Of a stretch of 10,000 nt of DNA, positions 1 through 9,241 are shown one piece after another. The DNA is from Botryococcus braunii. Lineage: Eukaryota; Chlorophyta; Trebouxiophyceae. A model generated the notes under the pieces. It was given only the letters and a program-made list of their open reading frames with translations, was not told where the DNA came from and did not search any database. Where the stretch lies: contig KV908544.1 of the NCBI GenBank assembly GCA_002005505.1, positions 101,315-111,314 of the forward strand. Direction: 5' to 3'. Made by a program: the position numbers and the translations under genes. Each line of letters begins with the position of its first letter. Within the stretch, counting starts at the first letter, position 1.

Positions 1-1045
1 CTGTGCAATTCTCTCATCTAGCAAGACCAAACCCTCTGGCCTGCTCTATCAAGTACAGTGTTTCATATGGGTTAGACATGATAATCAAGAAACTGGAAAG
101 CCCCTTCCCGAGACATGCCAGCAACTGGGACATGAGGATGGCCTCGAGAGAAAAGCAAATTACCCGTCACTCGGGATGAGCAGTTTTGAGGAAGGAATGA
201 CCGTACCTATCTATGGCAATTGAGGGTCACTCGTGATAGGGGAAGAGTCCTCGGAAGTCTCTGTACTTGCATCAAGTCTTGCTATTAAACACTGTTGACT
301 TTATCTCTCCTTCCCAGAGAACATTGCACCAGCAACGAACATTGCAAACCAGGGCGTTAGAGTCAATGCTCTTGTGACTATCTTTGCCTGACTTGTCTAA
401 CACGTACCTAGGGAAGCCATGCTATAATTTAATGAATCTACATGCAAACCAGTTCATGCCAAAGCAAACCAGGCTGACTGTTCTCAAATTACATGCCTAA
501 TGTAGATTGAGTAGAAGCATTCGTGCCGATTGGCACAGTCATTGCTATCAACTGCTGCCCAGATTATCAGCAGCCCTCTGATTCCCAGATTCGCATCAAA
601 ATGACACGCTTCATTGGACATCCCACCAATGACCCCCTGGGTCCCCTCGCATGCCATGAGAAGGACCTCAGAACTGTCCAAGATGATCTGTCTTGAGTCT
701 CTCAGGAGCGCAACCATCAGAGATACTGTACTGTGAGCATTGCAGCTACAAAAAACACAGGACTCTGCTACACTCTCAACAACATGTCAACAACATGATG
801 TGCCCGACTGCCTAGGCTAATCCCTTGATTAGATGACCACAGCTCCAGGGAACAAATGCCTTCCTCAGCGACGCTGCAGTAATTCCAGATATCACCCTGA
901 TCCCGTCCCTCAACACAAGGAAAACAGAACAACCACATGTAAAACGCTCTGTAAGGTGTGTTGCCCCACTTTTGTGGTTGCAGAAACCCTAAAGGGCTGC
1001 ATTATCAAAGTATCAAATCAAACCTCCCTTCCATCACCCCCCAAA
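1..1045. other. No gene recognised
   Basis: Frames are short and broken. The longest non-repeat frame, minus 717-484 (77 codons), opens with a true ATG and ends at a stop, but matches no family I know and has no clear splice signals. The nonamer gcaaaccag occurs three times (344-352, 444-452, 464-472), and gaacattgca twice near 320-346. I see no RNA gene or mobile-element end. Confidence 0.5.
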
Positions 1046-1077
1046 CAGACACAGACACAGACACAGACACGCACGCA

Positions 1078-1161
<84 letters not shown>
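1046..1161. repeat. Compound microsatellite (ACAGAC)n-(GCAC)n-(CA)n
   Basis: It starts with imperfect ACAGAC units (about 1046-1070), passes through GCAC units (1070-1082), and ends in about 40 uninterrupted CA units (1082-1161). The graded change from imperfect to pure units is the usual sign of slippage growth from one side. Long open frames read through it on both strands (poly His-Thr and poly Cys-Val) are artefacts of the repeat. Confidence 0.97.
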
Positions 1162-1163
<2 letters not shown>

Positions 1164-2796
1164 CCCCTCCCTCTTATATAATACTGTGTTCCTGCCACTG
1201 CTTGGTCCAGTGGCAGGAGGCAACTGTCTGCTGGAATCTAGAAAGCAGCAAGAGCAATGAACCTGCAATGCACCCAGCAGTTGTGTCGACATTCGAACTT
1301 CCTAATTGCCCAAACTGTGCTAAACCCTGCCGTATAAATAACTGTGGCCACAAAGATCTCTGACAAAGCACCTTTACTATATGCACTATATATGATTGTC
1401 ACACGTTGAATCATAAGTCCAAATAATGCACAAACTCATATCTTACCAATACCACTTCTCACTAATTTCATTGCCCAGAAGAGCCATGCTGGTCAGTGTA
1501 TCGAATCAGACCAAACCTCTATATTAAGTACTTGAACATACACGAAATTCACGCAGGTATCCCTACAATGTCCACAGCAACTGATTTATTCCTTCGAGAT
1601 GGGAGCAATTCAGGTGCCAAGGGGCCTGATCAAGCTCACCCATCTCATTCTGACTTGAACAGGACACAGGTGTCCAAGGATATGCTGTTGGCACCTTGTT
1701 AATCCTAAACCTATAAAGATTCGTTCCTGCAAGGCCCTCATCATGAGTCATGACAAGGCTGTAGCACCTTACATCACGTACAGTTCTCATCCACGTTGGT
1801 CATCCTGTCCGACGATACCGCTTCGCAAACCCCCAGCAGCTGATGATATGTAGAAGAGATGGCAAACATGGCACTCTCGAGGAACAATGTGCAGGACCGC
1901 CCCTAAGCAACTGAAATTACTTCGTTTTGACTTCACTGTTACTCCAGTAAGCCCAGGGAGCCACCCAGATGCCATGTTGCAACCATAGGGCCTACTTCTG
2001 TATGACACATTCACAGTTCTCTTGAACAGACAAGACTACCTGATCCGAGAGTAATGCAGGATGGAAGAACAGAAAAGGCACTGCAATCCTGGTCCACCAT
2101 ACCTCGTGAGTAGTATGCTTCCAGCTAACACAAGGCTCTCAGTAGTATCCCCAAGTGATAGCAACAAACAAAAACAGTAATAAAGTCCACACGAGCGAGA
2201 AGCTACATTGAAAACTAAAAGAAGGGAATGTGACCACTGGGAAAAACTAAGTCATTGAAATATGCCACAATCTGCGGTTAATTACACTGCAGGTATGTAG
2301 TTGCTAATTGGGTAATAACCAATCTATAGCAACTAAGGCACCCAGAGCAATGAAGCATCCCCCAATCACAACAGATCAACCGTGATGCAACGAGGCTGCC
2401 TTCATACTACCATTAAAGCTCCAAATTCTGTCTCCCAATCTTTTACTGAATTCACTTAAACTGGATAAAGCTTTTCGCACCCACACTTGCCTCACACGCC
2501 AGCTGCCTCCTGTTCTTTCAGGGACTGCCAGGAGGCCGGGGCTGTCACTATGTTCTGCAAGGCACGTAAACCTAGATCAGTCCTCCAAGCCATAAAACAA
2601 CCACCCAGCCATTAATGCACAGCAGTACAAACCATCAAGTCATATGAGCTGATGAGACACAATCAGGGATGAGATGTTCTCATTGAGAACACAAGAGCCA
2701 GTCCATGCACAACAACATGAACTGCAGTAAGGCAGGCATCCGCTCAAACACGGACTTCAGGGGCTGCAGAAAACAACACTGTCATTTGAACTGCAG
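1162..2796. other. No gene recognised, downstream of the ACHT gene
   Basis: No open segment here is both splice-flanked and recognisable. The best candidate is plus 1560-1670, open and bounded by an AG (ttcacgcag) and a GT (acacaggtgtcc), with a Ser/Asp/Gln-rich translation that matches nothing I know. A pyrimidine-rich acceptor-like tract (tgttctttcag) ends at 2520 but the frame behind it closes after 15 codons. A hairpin with an 11-bp stem sits at 1190-1218. A minus-strand AATAAA near 1585 could be a distant poly(A) signal, but is too far from the ACHT stop to assign. Confidence 0.45.
1190..1218. repeat. Perfect 11-bp inverted repeat with 7-nt loop
   Basis: TCCTGCCACTG (1190-1200) and CAGTGGCAGGA (1208-1218) are exact reverse complements, separated by cttggtc. 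It lies just beyond the CA microsatellite. No T-run follows on either strand, so it is not a terminator-like structure. It may be a remnant of a foldback element. Confidence 0.7.
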
Positions 2797-2880
2797 CCCC
2801 CCCCCTAAACCCCCCCCCCCTTAAAAAAAAAAAAAAAAAACCCCTTCAAAAAAAAAAAAAAAAAAGGTCCAAAAAGGGGG
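2797..2880. repeat. Homopolymer mosaic of C, A and G runs
   Basis: Successive runs are C9 (2797-2805), TAAA, C11 (2810-2820), TT, A18 (2823-2840), CCCC, TTC, A18 (2848-2865), GGTCC, A5, G5. The two A-runs have equal length. Such a run of homopolymers is uncommon in natural DNA and is typical of low-quality consensus or a badly closed gap. Confidence 0.9.
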
Positions 2881-3007
2881 AAAGTATCAGGTGGGCAAAA
2901 GCAAGTGCCCCATATTAGCCAGCAAAACGAGGCAACTACCAATACTCCTCCCAGCCTGCCCCAAACCCGCTCATCTCTTTCAAAAGATGGGGAAGGTCCG
3001 TGCCATG

Positions 3008-3279
<272 letters not shown>

Positions 3280-5467
3280 CTAAAATGTTGTGAATTTAAA
3301 CTCTTCTAAAAAGCAGAATGTCCACAGAATGAGTGGGCAACGGGCAGCTGTACAGAAGGGCCGCACGTGTGTGACTAAAGCAGACATCGGCCTGCTGTCC
3401 TCTATTTCTGGAAATCCGGGGGGAGTTACCAAACTGCATCGTGGGGCGCTGTGAACAGCAACTGCATCTCTGTGCACAATCCATGAAAGTCGATGCATCA
3501 GAAACATGTATGTGTGAAGTCTTGCAACACGGACCGACCAATGAGTCTCAGAGTGAAACTGACCCATTCCGCAACACCGCAACAGCATCCACCACACACA
3601 TCTCCAGCAGGTCACAGTCATACCAGGAGCGCGTTCCTATGAGACCCCTACAGTAAAGGGCAAATTCCTGTGACCTGCATGTTCCTGAGTTACAGACGGT
3701 AAGTGACCCGTGATTCACGTCACGAATAAGGTCAAAAGATGTCATGAATAGGTCAAGGGGGCACAAGCCAGTGTCAACTGGCAGACACAAAAAGGCTGAC
3801 TCCATTGGACTCTCCCTTCCCTTCCCGAAAATGCTCAGATAGGACCAAACAGCACAACCAGACCCGGCCAAACAATGTCAGAATCCATGTGCAATTTGCA
3901 TTGACGACTATGTAGCAAAACTTGAAATGAAAAGAGAAGAGCCCCTGCAGCAGTGGAGAGAAGCGCCATACCTTAAGAGATCGACCTTCTTAGCCGAGGC
4001 GGTGAAGGCAGTAACGAGGCCATCAGCTCCATGGTAAAAGTGGAAGTATGGGAGGATCTGCGCAACAAACAGGTCTATAATAACATGCGCACCAAATCCT
4101 CCATAAACAAATACCGACTGCCCTTGTTCATAGCATCTGACAAAGGTGCTTAACAAGCCAGAGTACCAAAGCTCTGCCACAGGACCAAGCCACAGTACCG
4201 AGGATCCCTTGAAACAAAATGTGACTAAAAGGACCCAAACAAGCTCTATGAGTCTCACAATGGCACCGAATGCCAACAGTGATCAGCATTTTTCTTTTTC
4301 CACATTTATTTCATCACATTCATTTTTGTGGGGAGAAAGGTGAGGAGGGGTAACCTTGACTCCCAGAGGCCTCACAAGGTCTCGGCTCTTGTCAAAATCC
4401 ACTTTCAAAACCAGTATGTTGGGATTCTCCTTTGCCAATTGACACAACTGCATAACACTCTACCGCTTTTCAGCATTTATTGGAAAAAATATGTCAAGGA
4501 CGTTCACAAACTTTTGCATCTGATAATGATATTGTGCACCTGAAGCGGACGCTCTGACCAATCCAAAATACTATACTCCAGCACCCTGCCTCACACGACC
4601 CAGACCTAAGCTGTTCGAGTGATCAGTGCATCGCATTGGGATTTTACCTTGGGATATATTGATCTGCAAGCATTACACCAAGTAGCATAAAAATCCACAA
4701 CAACCAAACGATCACCTGCAGCAGCCTGCACAGCAAATAGGTAAGCACCATGCACTGGACCCAAATGTTAAGATCCAGCTGCAACTGAAATTGCCAGTAC
4801 AGTGAAACACACCATTTCGTCAAGGAACTCCTGAGCAGAGCCAATATCCTTCACATTTTCTATGTCCCGTCCCCTCTCCCACCACCGGGGGATTGGTGGT
4901 CGCTCATAACCGATATCTGTTGCAGGTGCTGCAGCATATGCTGGAGAGAGCCTAGGTTTCCACCCATCAGAACTCGTTTTAGCAAGGTACCAGGATACCT
5001 TTTTTATCATTGAATTCACGCTACACTTTCAGTCTCTAGACATAGACGAACAACTAAATTACAGCAACAAGCTCCGTCATCGCTCCCTCCCTAAGTTTTG
5101 CTTGGATTCAACCAAGGGCAAGCTCGACCCAACAAGTGCAACACCAGTCCGGACAACCCCTCATCAGATGACTACGACTTTACTTAGTTGAAATTTCACA
5201 TTACTCTCAATCGTTGCAGTGCAAATGCCGGTAGCATAAAACCGGTCCCTTCAACACTATCGACGTCACCGTGGCAGGCACGCACCGGCGATCGGGAATC
5301 TCACGGGAAATAGATTGACTACGTAAAAGCGCCGGATGAAGCAGTGGAGTTGAAAGTGTTTGCCATCGGCAAGGTGGTTCTATCTGTCGAGGCGGGACGC
5401 GCTGCGGGGCCCGACTCAACACGCCAGACACACCGGGCAGGTGTGATGAAGCATAAAACATTGTCAT
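3280..5467 (-). CDS. ACHT-type (atypical Cys/His-rich) plastid thioredoxin, six exons
   Basis: Exons in transcription order: 5467-5286, 4972-4813, 4725-4648, 4447-4355, 4057-3972, 3469-3280; all introns are GT-AG and phases match, giving 262 residues. Residues 1-61 are rich in Ser, Arg and Pro and nearly free of acids, as in a chloroplast transit peptide. Then come RWWERG (90-95), the ACHT-like lead-in [13 protein letters not shown], strand [20 protein letters not shown] with redox site W130-C131-N-A-C134, [32 protein letters not shown] with cis-Pro174, and RCSL (210-213). This order is specific to the ACHT family. In Arabidopsis these plastid proteins oxidise targets and pass electrons to 2-Cys peroxiredoxins (known from the family, not shown here). 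The redox site CNAC differs from the CGGC and CASC forms I recall. The last 40 or so residues do not resemble the family tail and may be read-through into an intron. The first acceptor could also be at 5020 (+16 residues). The family call is firm; the two ends are less so. Confidence 0.88.
3470..3971 (-). other. Fifth and largest intron of the ACHT gene
   Basis: It begins GTATGG and ends GTGCACAG. The placement is forced by phase: two bases of an Arg codon before it and one after. The minus-strand frame 3871-3548 inside it is not conserved with any family I know. It contains an imperfect palindrome at 3703-3723 (GTGAcc-CGTGA-t-TCACG-TCAC) followed by two copies of a gaata(a)ggtcaa motif (3724-3756). 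Confidence 0.75.
4973..5285 (-). other. First intron of the ACHT gene
   Basis: The donor GTGCGT at 5285 is strong and splits an Arg codon. The acceptor at 4973/4974 (acgag) has a poor pyrimidine tract. A competing AG at 5022/5021 (agtgtag) has the same phase and would add 16 residues before SDGWKPR. The rest holds no open frame worth noting. Confidence 0.55.
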
Positions 5468-5972
5468 TGTTTATAGCAAAAGATTGCGCAGTTATTCAGT
5501 AGTTTCCCACCTGTCTTAGGCTGAACTGAATAAGCATGGGCGTACGCTGTCGAATAACGCTCGGGAGCTAACGCGAATGTCAAGATGAAAGGCTGCGGGA
5601 ATTTTTTACACCGGAATCGGAAAGACACGATCGCTTACCACGGACGGCTTCGACTGGGTCACGCGGCTGACCTCGGTTCAAAATTGAGTGAGCTTTGCCA
5701 GCGGAGGGACACATCATTGCTGATTTATGTCACATGATCCATGTGCTTCACATGACTGGCTTTGCGTTTCGGATAGCCCCGCTGTTTTTTGTTAATGGCA
5801 GCTGGATCAAAATGCATCAAAATGTGGCTTGCTCGCCCTTTGAATATGCCTGTTATGTAGTTCTCTTTTTTGCGCAGTACTGTACTTACACCTCAATGTC
5901 TCCAAAGAATATCCTGAGCTTCCTGATGCTTCGTGCGAGTGTCATAACCTAGCCATTGGCAAAAGCTTTCCA
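5468..5972. promoter_or_regulatory. Divergent promoter region between the ACHT and BORCS8-like genes
   Basis: The two start codons face away from each other and are 505 bp apart, so both promoters and both 5' untranslated regions must lie here unless an upstream non-coding exon exists. The ACHT-proximal half (about 5500-5700) contains many CpG dinucleotides; the BORCS8-proximal half is more AT-rich. I see no clear TATA box at a convincing distance from either start. A pyrimidine tract ending TTTTTTGCGCAG at 5865-5876 resembles a splice acceptor. It would open a 5' exon running to the donor at 5985, so the BORCS8-like transcript may have a spliced leader. Confidence 0.5.
5731..5754. promoter_or_regulatory. 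Cluster of three CACATG/CATGTG E-box motifs
   Basis: CACATG (5731-5736), CATGTG (5740-5745) and CACATG (5749-5754) occur within 24 bases. The first two form a perfect inverted pair around ATC. CANNTG is the core bound by bHLH factors, and CATGTG is also a known NAC/MYC-type element in plants. It lies 219 bp upstream of the BORCS8-like ATG and 264 bp from the ACHT ATG, inside the divergent promoter. Function is inferred from motif density and position only. Confidence 0.35.
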
Positions 5973-6796
5973 ATGGAAAAACAAAGTGAGTCCCAGGAAA
6001 TAATTGGAAATGAGCGCTAGCTTGTATTTTCCTTTGGCGCGCTGAACAGTTTTTTCTGGGCTTATGCAGCACGCTCAGCACTTCTAACTATAGACGCCTC
6101 TGCTTCACAACTCGCAAATCATCCAACCGTGGGGTTATTTTACATACGTGTAAGTTTGAGAAACTTAAATTTCACTGATTTGTCTGGTTTGGATGTCAGC
6201 AGGCCGTCGGCAGGCAGGCCCCATTCATTATCCTTTAATATGTAGGAAGCGCATTCCCCCTGAAGTCATGGTCTGGACTTGCTTGCAGGATCACATCAGG
6301 CAGTCTACCCCAGTGATGTTGCGATGCAAAACCGACCTTGACAATTCGAATACCGAAATCCAGGTGCGTACGTTGGCTCATCCACAAGGGACCTGTGGAA
6401 GCAAATTATCTGTCAAACGTGTGGTTTTTATGTACACAGTATGGTGTTTACTCTGAAAAGTGTCCTCTGTGTCCCCCCTTCTCCATCAATAACAGGGAAC
6501 CCCGTTCTCAAGGGGACTAAACGGGGCAGTGATGGTTCCAATGTGGCAGGAAGCTGGAACGTTCATACTGATTGGTGTTCTTCTTGACCATGCAGCTCGG
6601 GACTTATGATGCAGACACAGACCTTGGTTCTGTCAATGAGATGAAAATTGTTGCTAGTGCCACATTCAAGAGGCTTGAGGACCTTCTAGACGGTGCACTT
6701 GAAGATGTCAGAGAGCTGCATGCTATCGCTTCTCGGGAGGCAAAAGCTCGCTCTGCAAGCAGCAGCAGCTTGAAACGCTTACTAGGCAGAAGGTAG
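5973..6796 (+). CDS. BORCS8-like (MEF2BNB/DUF2365) subunit of the BORC complex, four exons
   Basis: Coding exons are 5973-5985, 6070-6149, 6289-6363 and 6596-6796. The introns (84, 139 and 232 nt) begin GTGAGT, GTAAGT and GTGCGT and end in CAG. Phases match and the protein has 122 residues, close to the roughly 120 of animal BORCS8. The diagnostic stretch is LANHPTVGLFYIRDHIRQ (19-36), which fits the family pattern of an Ala-Asn-x-Pro-Ser/Thr-Val start followed by a helix. Next come T/N-rich residues, then a predicted coiled helix with FKRLEDLLDGALEDVRELH, and a Ser/Arg-rich tail ending LKRLLGRR. In animals BORC sits on lysosomes and recruits Arl8 and kinesin; homologues exist in plants, where the role is less defined. 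The start ATG is the only one that joins in phase to exon 2, but it codes just four complete codons before the first intron, so an upstream exon is possible. A weaker acceptor at 6093/6094 would drop eight codons. A GT at 6793, just before the stop, would allow an alternative 3' end. Confidence 0.68.
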
Positions 6797-7436
6797 CAAG
6801 AAACAGGGATTGTGAAAATACAGCCACGGTACAGAATCATCTTCAAAGCTTGATGGGATAGATGCATGGTATAATTCAGCCTCTTTGCCATGTCACACAC
6901 TGTACATGATTATGAGACTAAGTCCCACAGCTTGATGTACTCTTTGAAATGCATTAGATATGATGAAGACAGGGAATAGCTACTGTAGTGGTGATTTATG
7001 TCGTACACTTGCCTTCTGGTGGACCTTCAAGTTTGTCTAGTTTTAAATTGAATGACCAAAAATTGTTGATGGTGTTTTATTATGAACTGCAAGTGATTTA
7101 TAAAGGGGTTCTGGCCATTTCAAATTTATACTAGTGAACAGACAGGTGTCACACCATCAACTGTTTATGCACTTCTAATGAGTTCTAAAGATGATCAAGC
7201 TAAGGAGTGCAATGCTGTGCGTTGTCATCAGATAGTTTAAACTTCAATTTTGAACCACTTGTTCAGCATTTGTTCAGTCTATTTCGAATTGAGCACCCAC
7301 AAATTTGTTGTGCATCCATTAGCGAAACATTGGTATCTTGAATCTGTTATGATCTTATGATTTTCAAGGCAGAGAGGGGCATCTGGGTTACGTTGTCGCT
7401 GGGTAAGCCATCATTATATTTTCTATGATTTTGTAG
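6797..7436 (+). other. Probable 3' untranslated region or intron of the BORCS8-like gene
   Basis: AT-rich, with stops in all frames and no canonical AATAAA on the plus strand. Read as 3' untranslated region it follows the TAG at 6794-6796; read as an intron it would run from GT at 6793 to the AG at 7435-7436 (ctatgattttgtag). Confidence 0.4.
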
Positions 7437-8198
7437 AATCATTTTTGTCGAGGGACTAATGCCTGTGATGCCACATAGGCAAGTGAAGCCAAATCTGGCT
7501 GCATTAGGGGCTCATCTCGTAATACAGGATGGCACTCAGGTAAGGTTCTTCGCCAAATCTGGAACGACAAAGCTACGGCAGGGCTTTTCCCACAGCAACG
7601 TTTAGTGAATAGGGTGTTATTCTAAAGATTTTGGTTTAGCCCTGGTTTGGAGGCTATAGCATCTGGTTTCTTACAGGTCACAGTAACGCTGTTTTTGCCA
7701 CGGTGAAGTTGTACTGTGCCGCGTGATGGTGCCAGGACCTGTAGAGCCATGTGAGGGATGAAATATGATAGATTAGTATCCCTTATGGCTTGTAAGGCCT
7801 TAGAGCCATTACCAGGAACCGGAAGGCCCCTGTTAATAGAGCTGTACCAGTAGCTGTATGTACAGATTTGCCATAAGGTCTGTCTGTTATGCATGTATGG
7901 CGTCATAACTCTTGCTTTGGTGGGCAGGAAAGGGATTGGGGAGGGGGGGAGGCGCATCGCCCTGGAAGAGCTTTTCAATATGTTGCTAATCAGGTCAACA
8001 GTGTGGATTGCAGGCGGCAAGCTTTGTCTGTTGCTGATGCGGAAAGTGGAACTTCAGCAATCAGGGAACCTGCACGGAAACCCAGTGAGGTTCGGGCGCC
8101 TTGTGGAGGATTGCCGTGCCTCAATGCTTCGGCACAAGTTACACAAAATTGATAGCATATCTCATGGCAGGGAAATCAACAGACTTCTTAATTGTTAG
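7437..8198 (+). other. Possible alternative 3' exons of the BORCS8-like gene, or unrelated open segments
   Basis: Three plus-strand segments flanked by splice-like signals join in phase: 7437-7539 (acceptor tttgtag, donor GTAAGG; only one frame open; contains VEGLMPVMPHRQVKPNLAA), 7677-7702 (acceptor ttcttacag, donor GTGAAG just before a stop) and 7928-8198 (acceptor gtgggcag, open to TAG). The first accepts the phase left by a donor at 6792. The whole chain would give 254 residues instead of 122. The last segment reads RIALEELFNMLL...RFGRLVEDCRASMLRHKL and matches nothing I know. It overlaps two other open frames, which weakens it as coding. Confidence 0.22.
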
Positions 8199-9241
8199 GA
8201 GATGGGCCGGCACTCATTTCGTTTTTAATGCCTTTTTTGTGTTTGGCATCTTATGTATGGTACCTTATGTATGGCATCTAGTTTCTGCAGTAACAATGGC
8301 TGGAAACCCAGGTTCCTTGGCCTGTTTCAAGCCATCCTAGAGTAAAGGATATGGCATCTTGGAATGCCATGGCTAGTCATCATCAACATTTTGTTTTTGT
8401 ACGACAGCAATATCTATTCCGTTAACTGATGAGTTCTTGCATGCTGTCTGGAACGAGCTGTATTTGCGGTACATGTTTGCACTAGTCTGCACATGCTATC
8501 ATTCCTGTCAGCCATGAGGAAGAATTAAAGCAGTTGCAAGAGTCCACATTCGTGATTTTCTAATCACCCAAGGTTTCTTTTTTGTCCATGAGGACCATTT
8601 CCGTTGTTTCCAAAGGGAACGCTCCTGTGGGGCTTCCACCTGTTGCCTAGGCATTGCCAGTTTGAGGGTTTGAGCCCACGTCTGGGGCTATCAAGGGGGT
8701 TTGAAGACAAAGAAGAGCAAAACTGCCACGTTCTTAATATTGTTATGGCAACGGCAGTTTGAAGCATTATCAGAGACTTGGATGGAGAAGATTTCTTCAA
8801 AGCTTTTGAATATTACAATTACTGTTTATTGTCAAGTCGCCTGCAGTACGAATAGGGTGTGGGGTGGGCTTACACTATGTACTGAACAAGGAAACTGTTC
8901 AAATGTGCAGCCACTAGAGGCAACATTGCAAACCGGGACTATCCACCCCCCCCCCCCTTTTACCGGACTCAATGATCATGAGCTCGACAAGTGACCGGGC
9001 CGCATGTATATATATCTAGCTCTGTCCCGATGTCATAATGCCTGGCGACCCCTGGCTGTGTTACAGACAGCAGGTAGATGAGGGGTACTCAATTGTAGAT
9101 GATAAAGAAGAAGGAAATGCTGTAGAATAGGGGTTAGGGGCCAAAACATTCTCCAGCTGTCCTTTTCGCCCAGTCTTGTAATATTTTTAGGAAACTGTGT
9201 GTTTGGATGTCTGGAACATCCACGCGTACGCACCTGTTGGA
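8199..9241. other. No gene recognised
   Basis: Only short broken frames. Visible structure: a near-tandem pair of ttatgtatgg (8251-8260 and 8265-8274), a small hairpin atggcat/atgccat (about 8350-8370), a run of twelve C at 8946-8957, and a short TA-rich stretch near 9006-9015. Confidence 0.5.

Noticed and set aside
484..717. A 77-codon minus-strand frame
   Set aside because: No recognisable family, no clear splice signals, and frames of this size are expected by chance.
833..1363. A 176-codon plus-strand open frame
   Set aside because: Its length comes from the CA array, which has no stop in any frame; the flanks do not look coding. The same applies to the frames over 2805-3262.
2802..2812. 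CCCTAAACCC, a plant telomere unit
   Set aside because: Only one unit, embedded in C-runs of the homopolymer mosaic; no tandem array.
5675..5684. GGTTCAAAAT, resembling a tRNA B box
   Set aside because: No matching A box or cloverleaf can be drawn around it.
5695..5952. An 85-codon plus-strand frame in the divergent promoter
   Set aside because: It begins at TTG, ends before the BORCS8-like ATG in another frame, and has no resemblance to a known protein.
7373..7402. A 30-nt exon (EGHLGYVVAG) with matching phases before the 7437 segment
   Set aside because: The intron between it and 7437 would be only 34 nt, too short for a plant-type intron. It could be real only if it splices elsewhere.
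7622..8020. A 132-codon minus-strand frame as a gene
   Set aside because: It begins at TTG, has no known domain, and overlaps plus-strand open frames; composition does not look like that of the ACHT exons.
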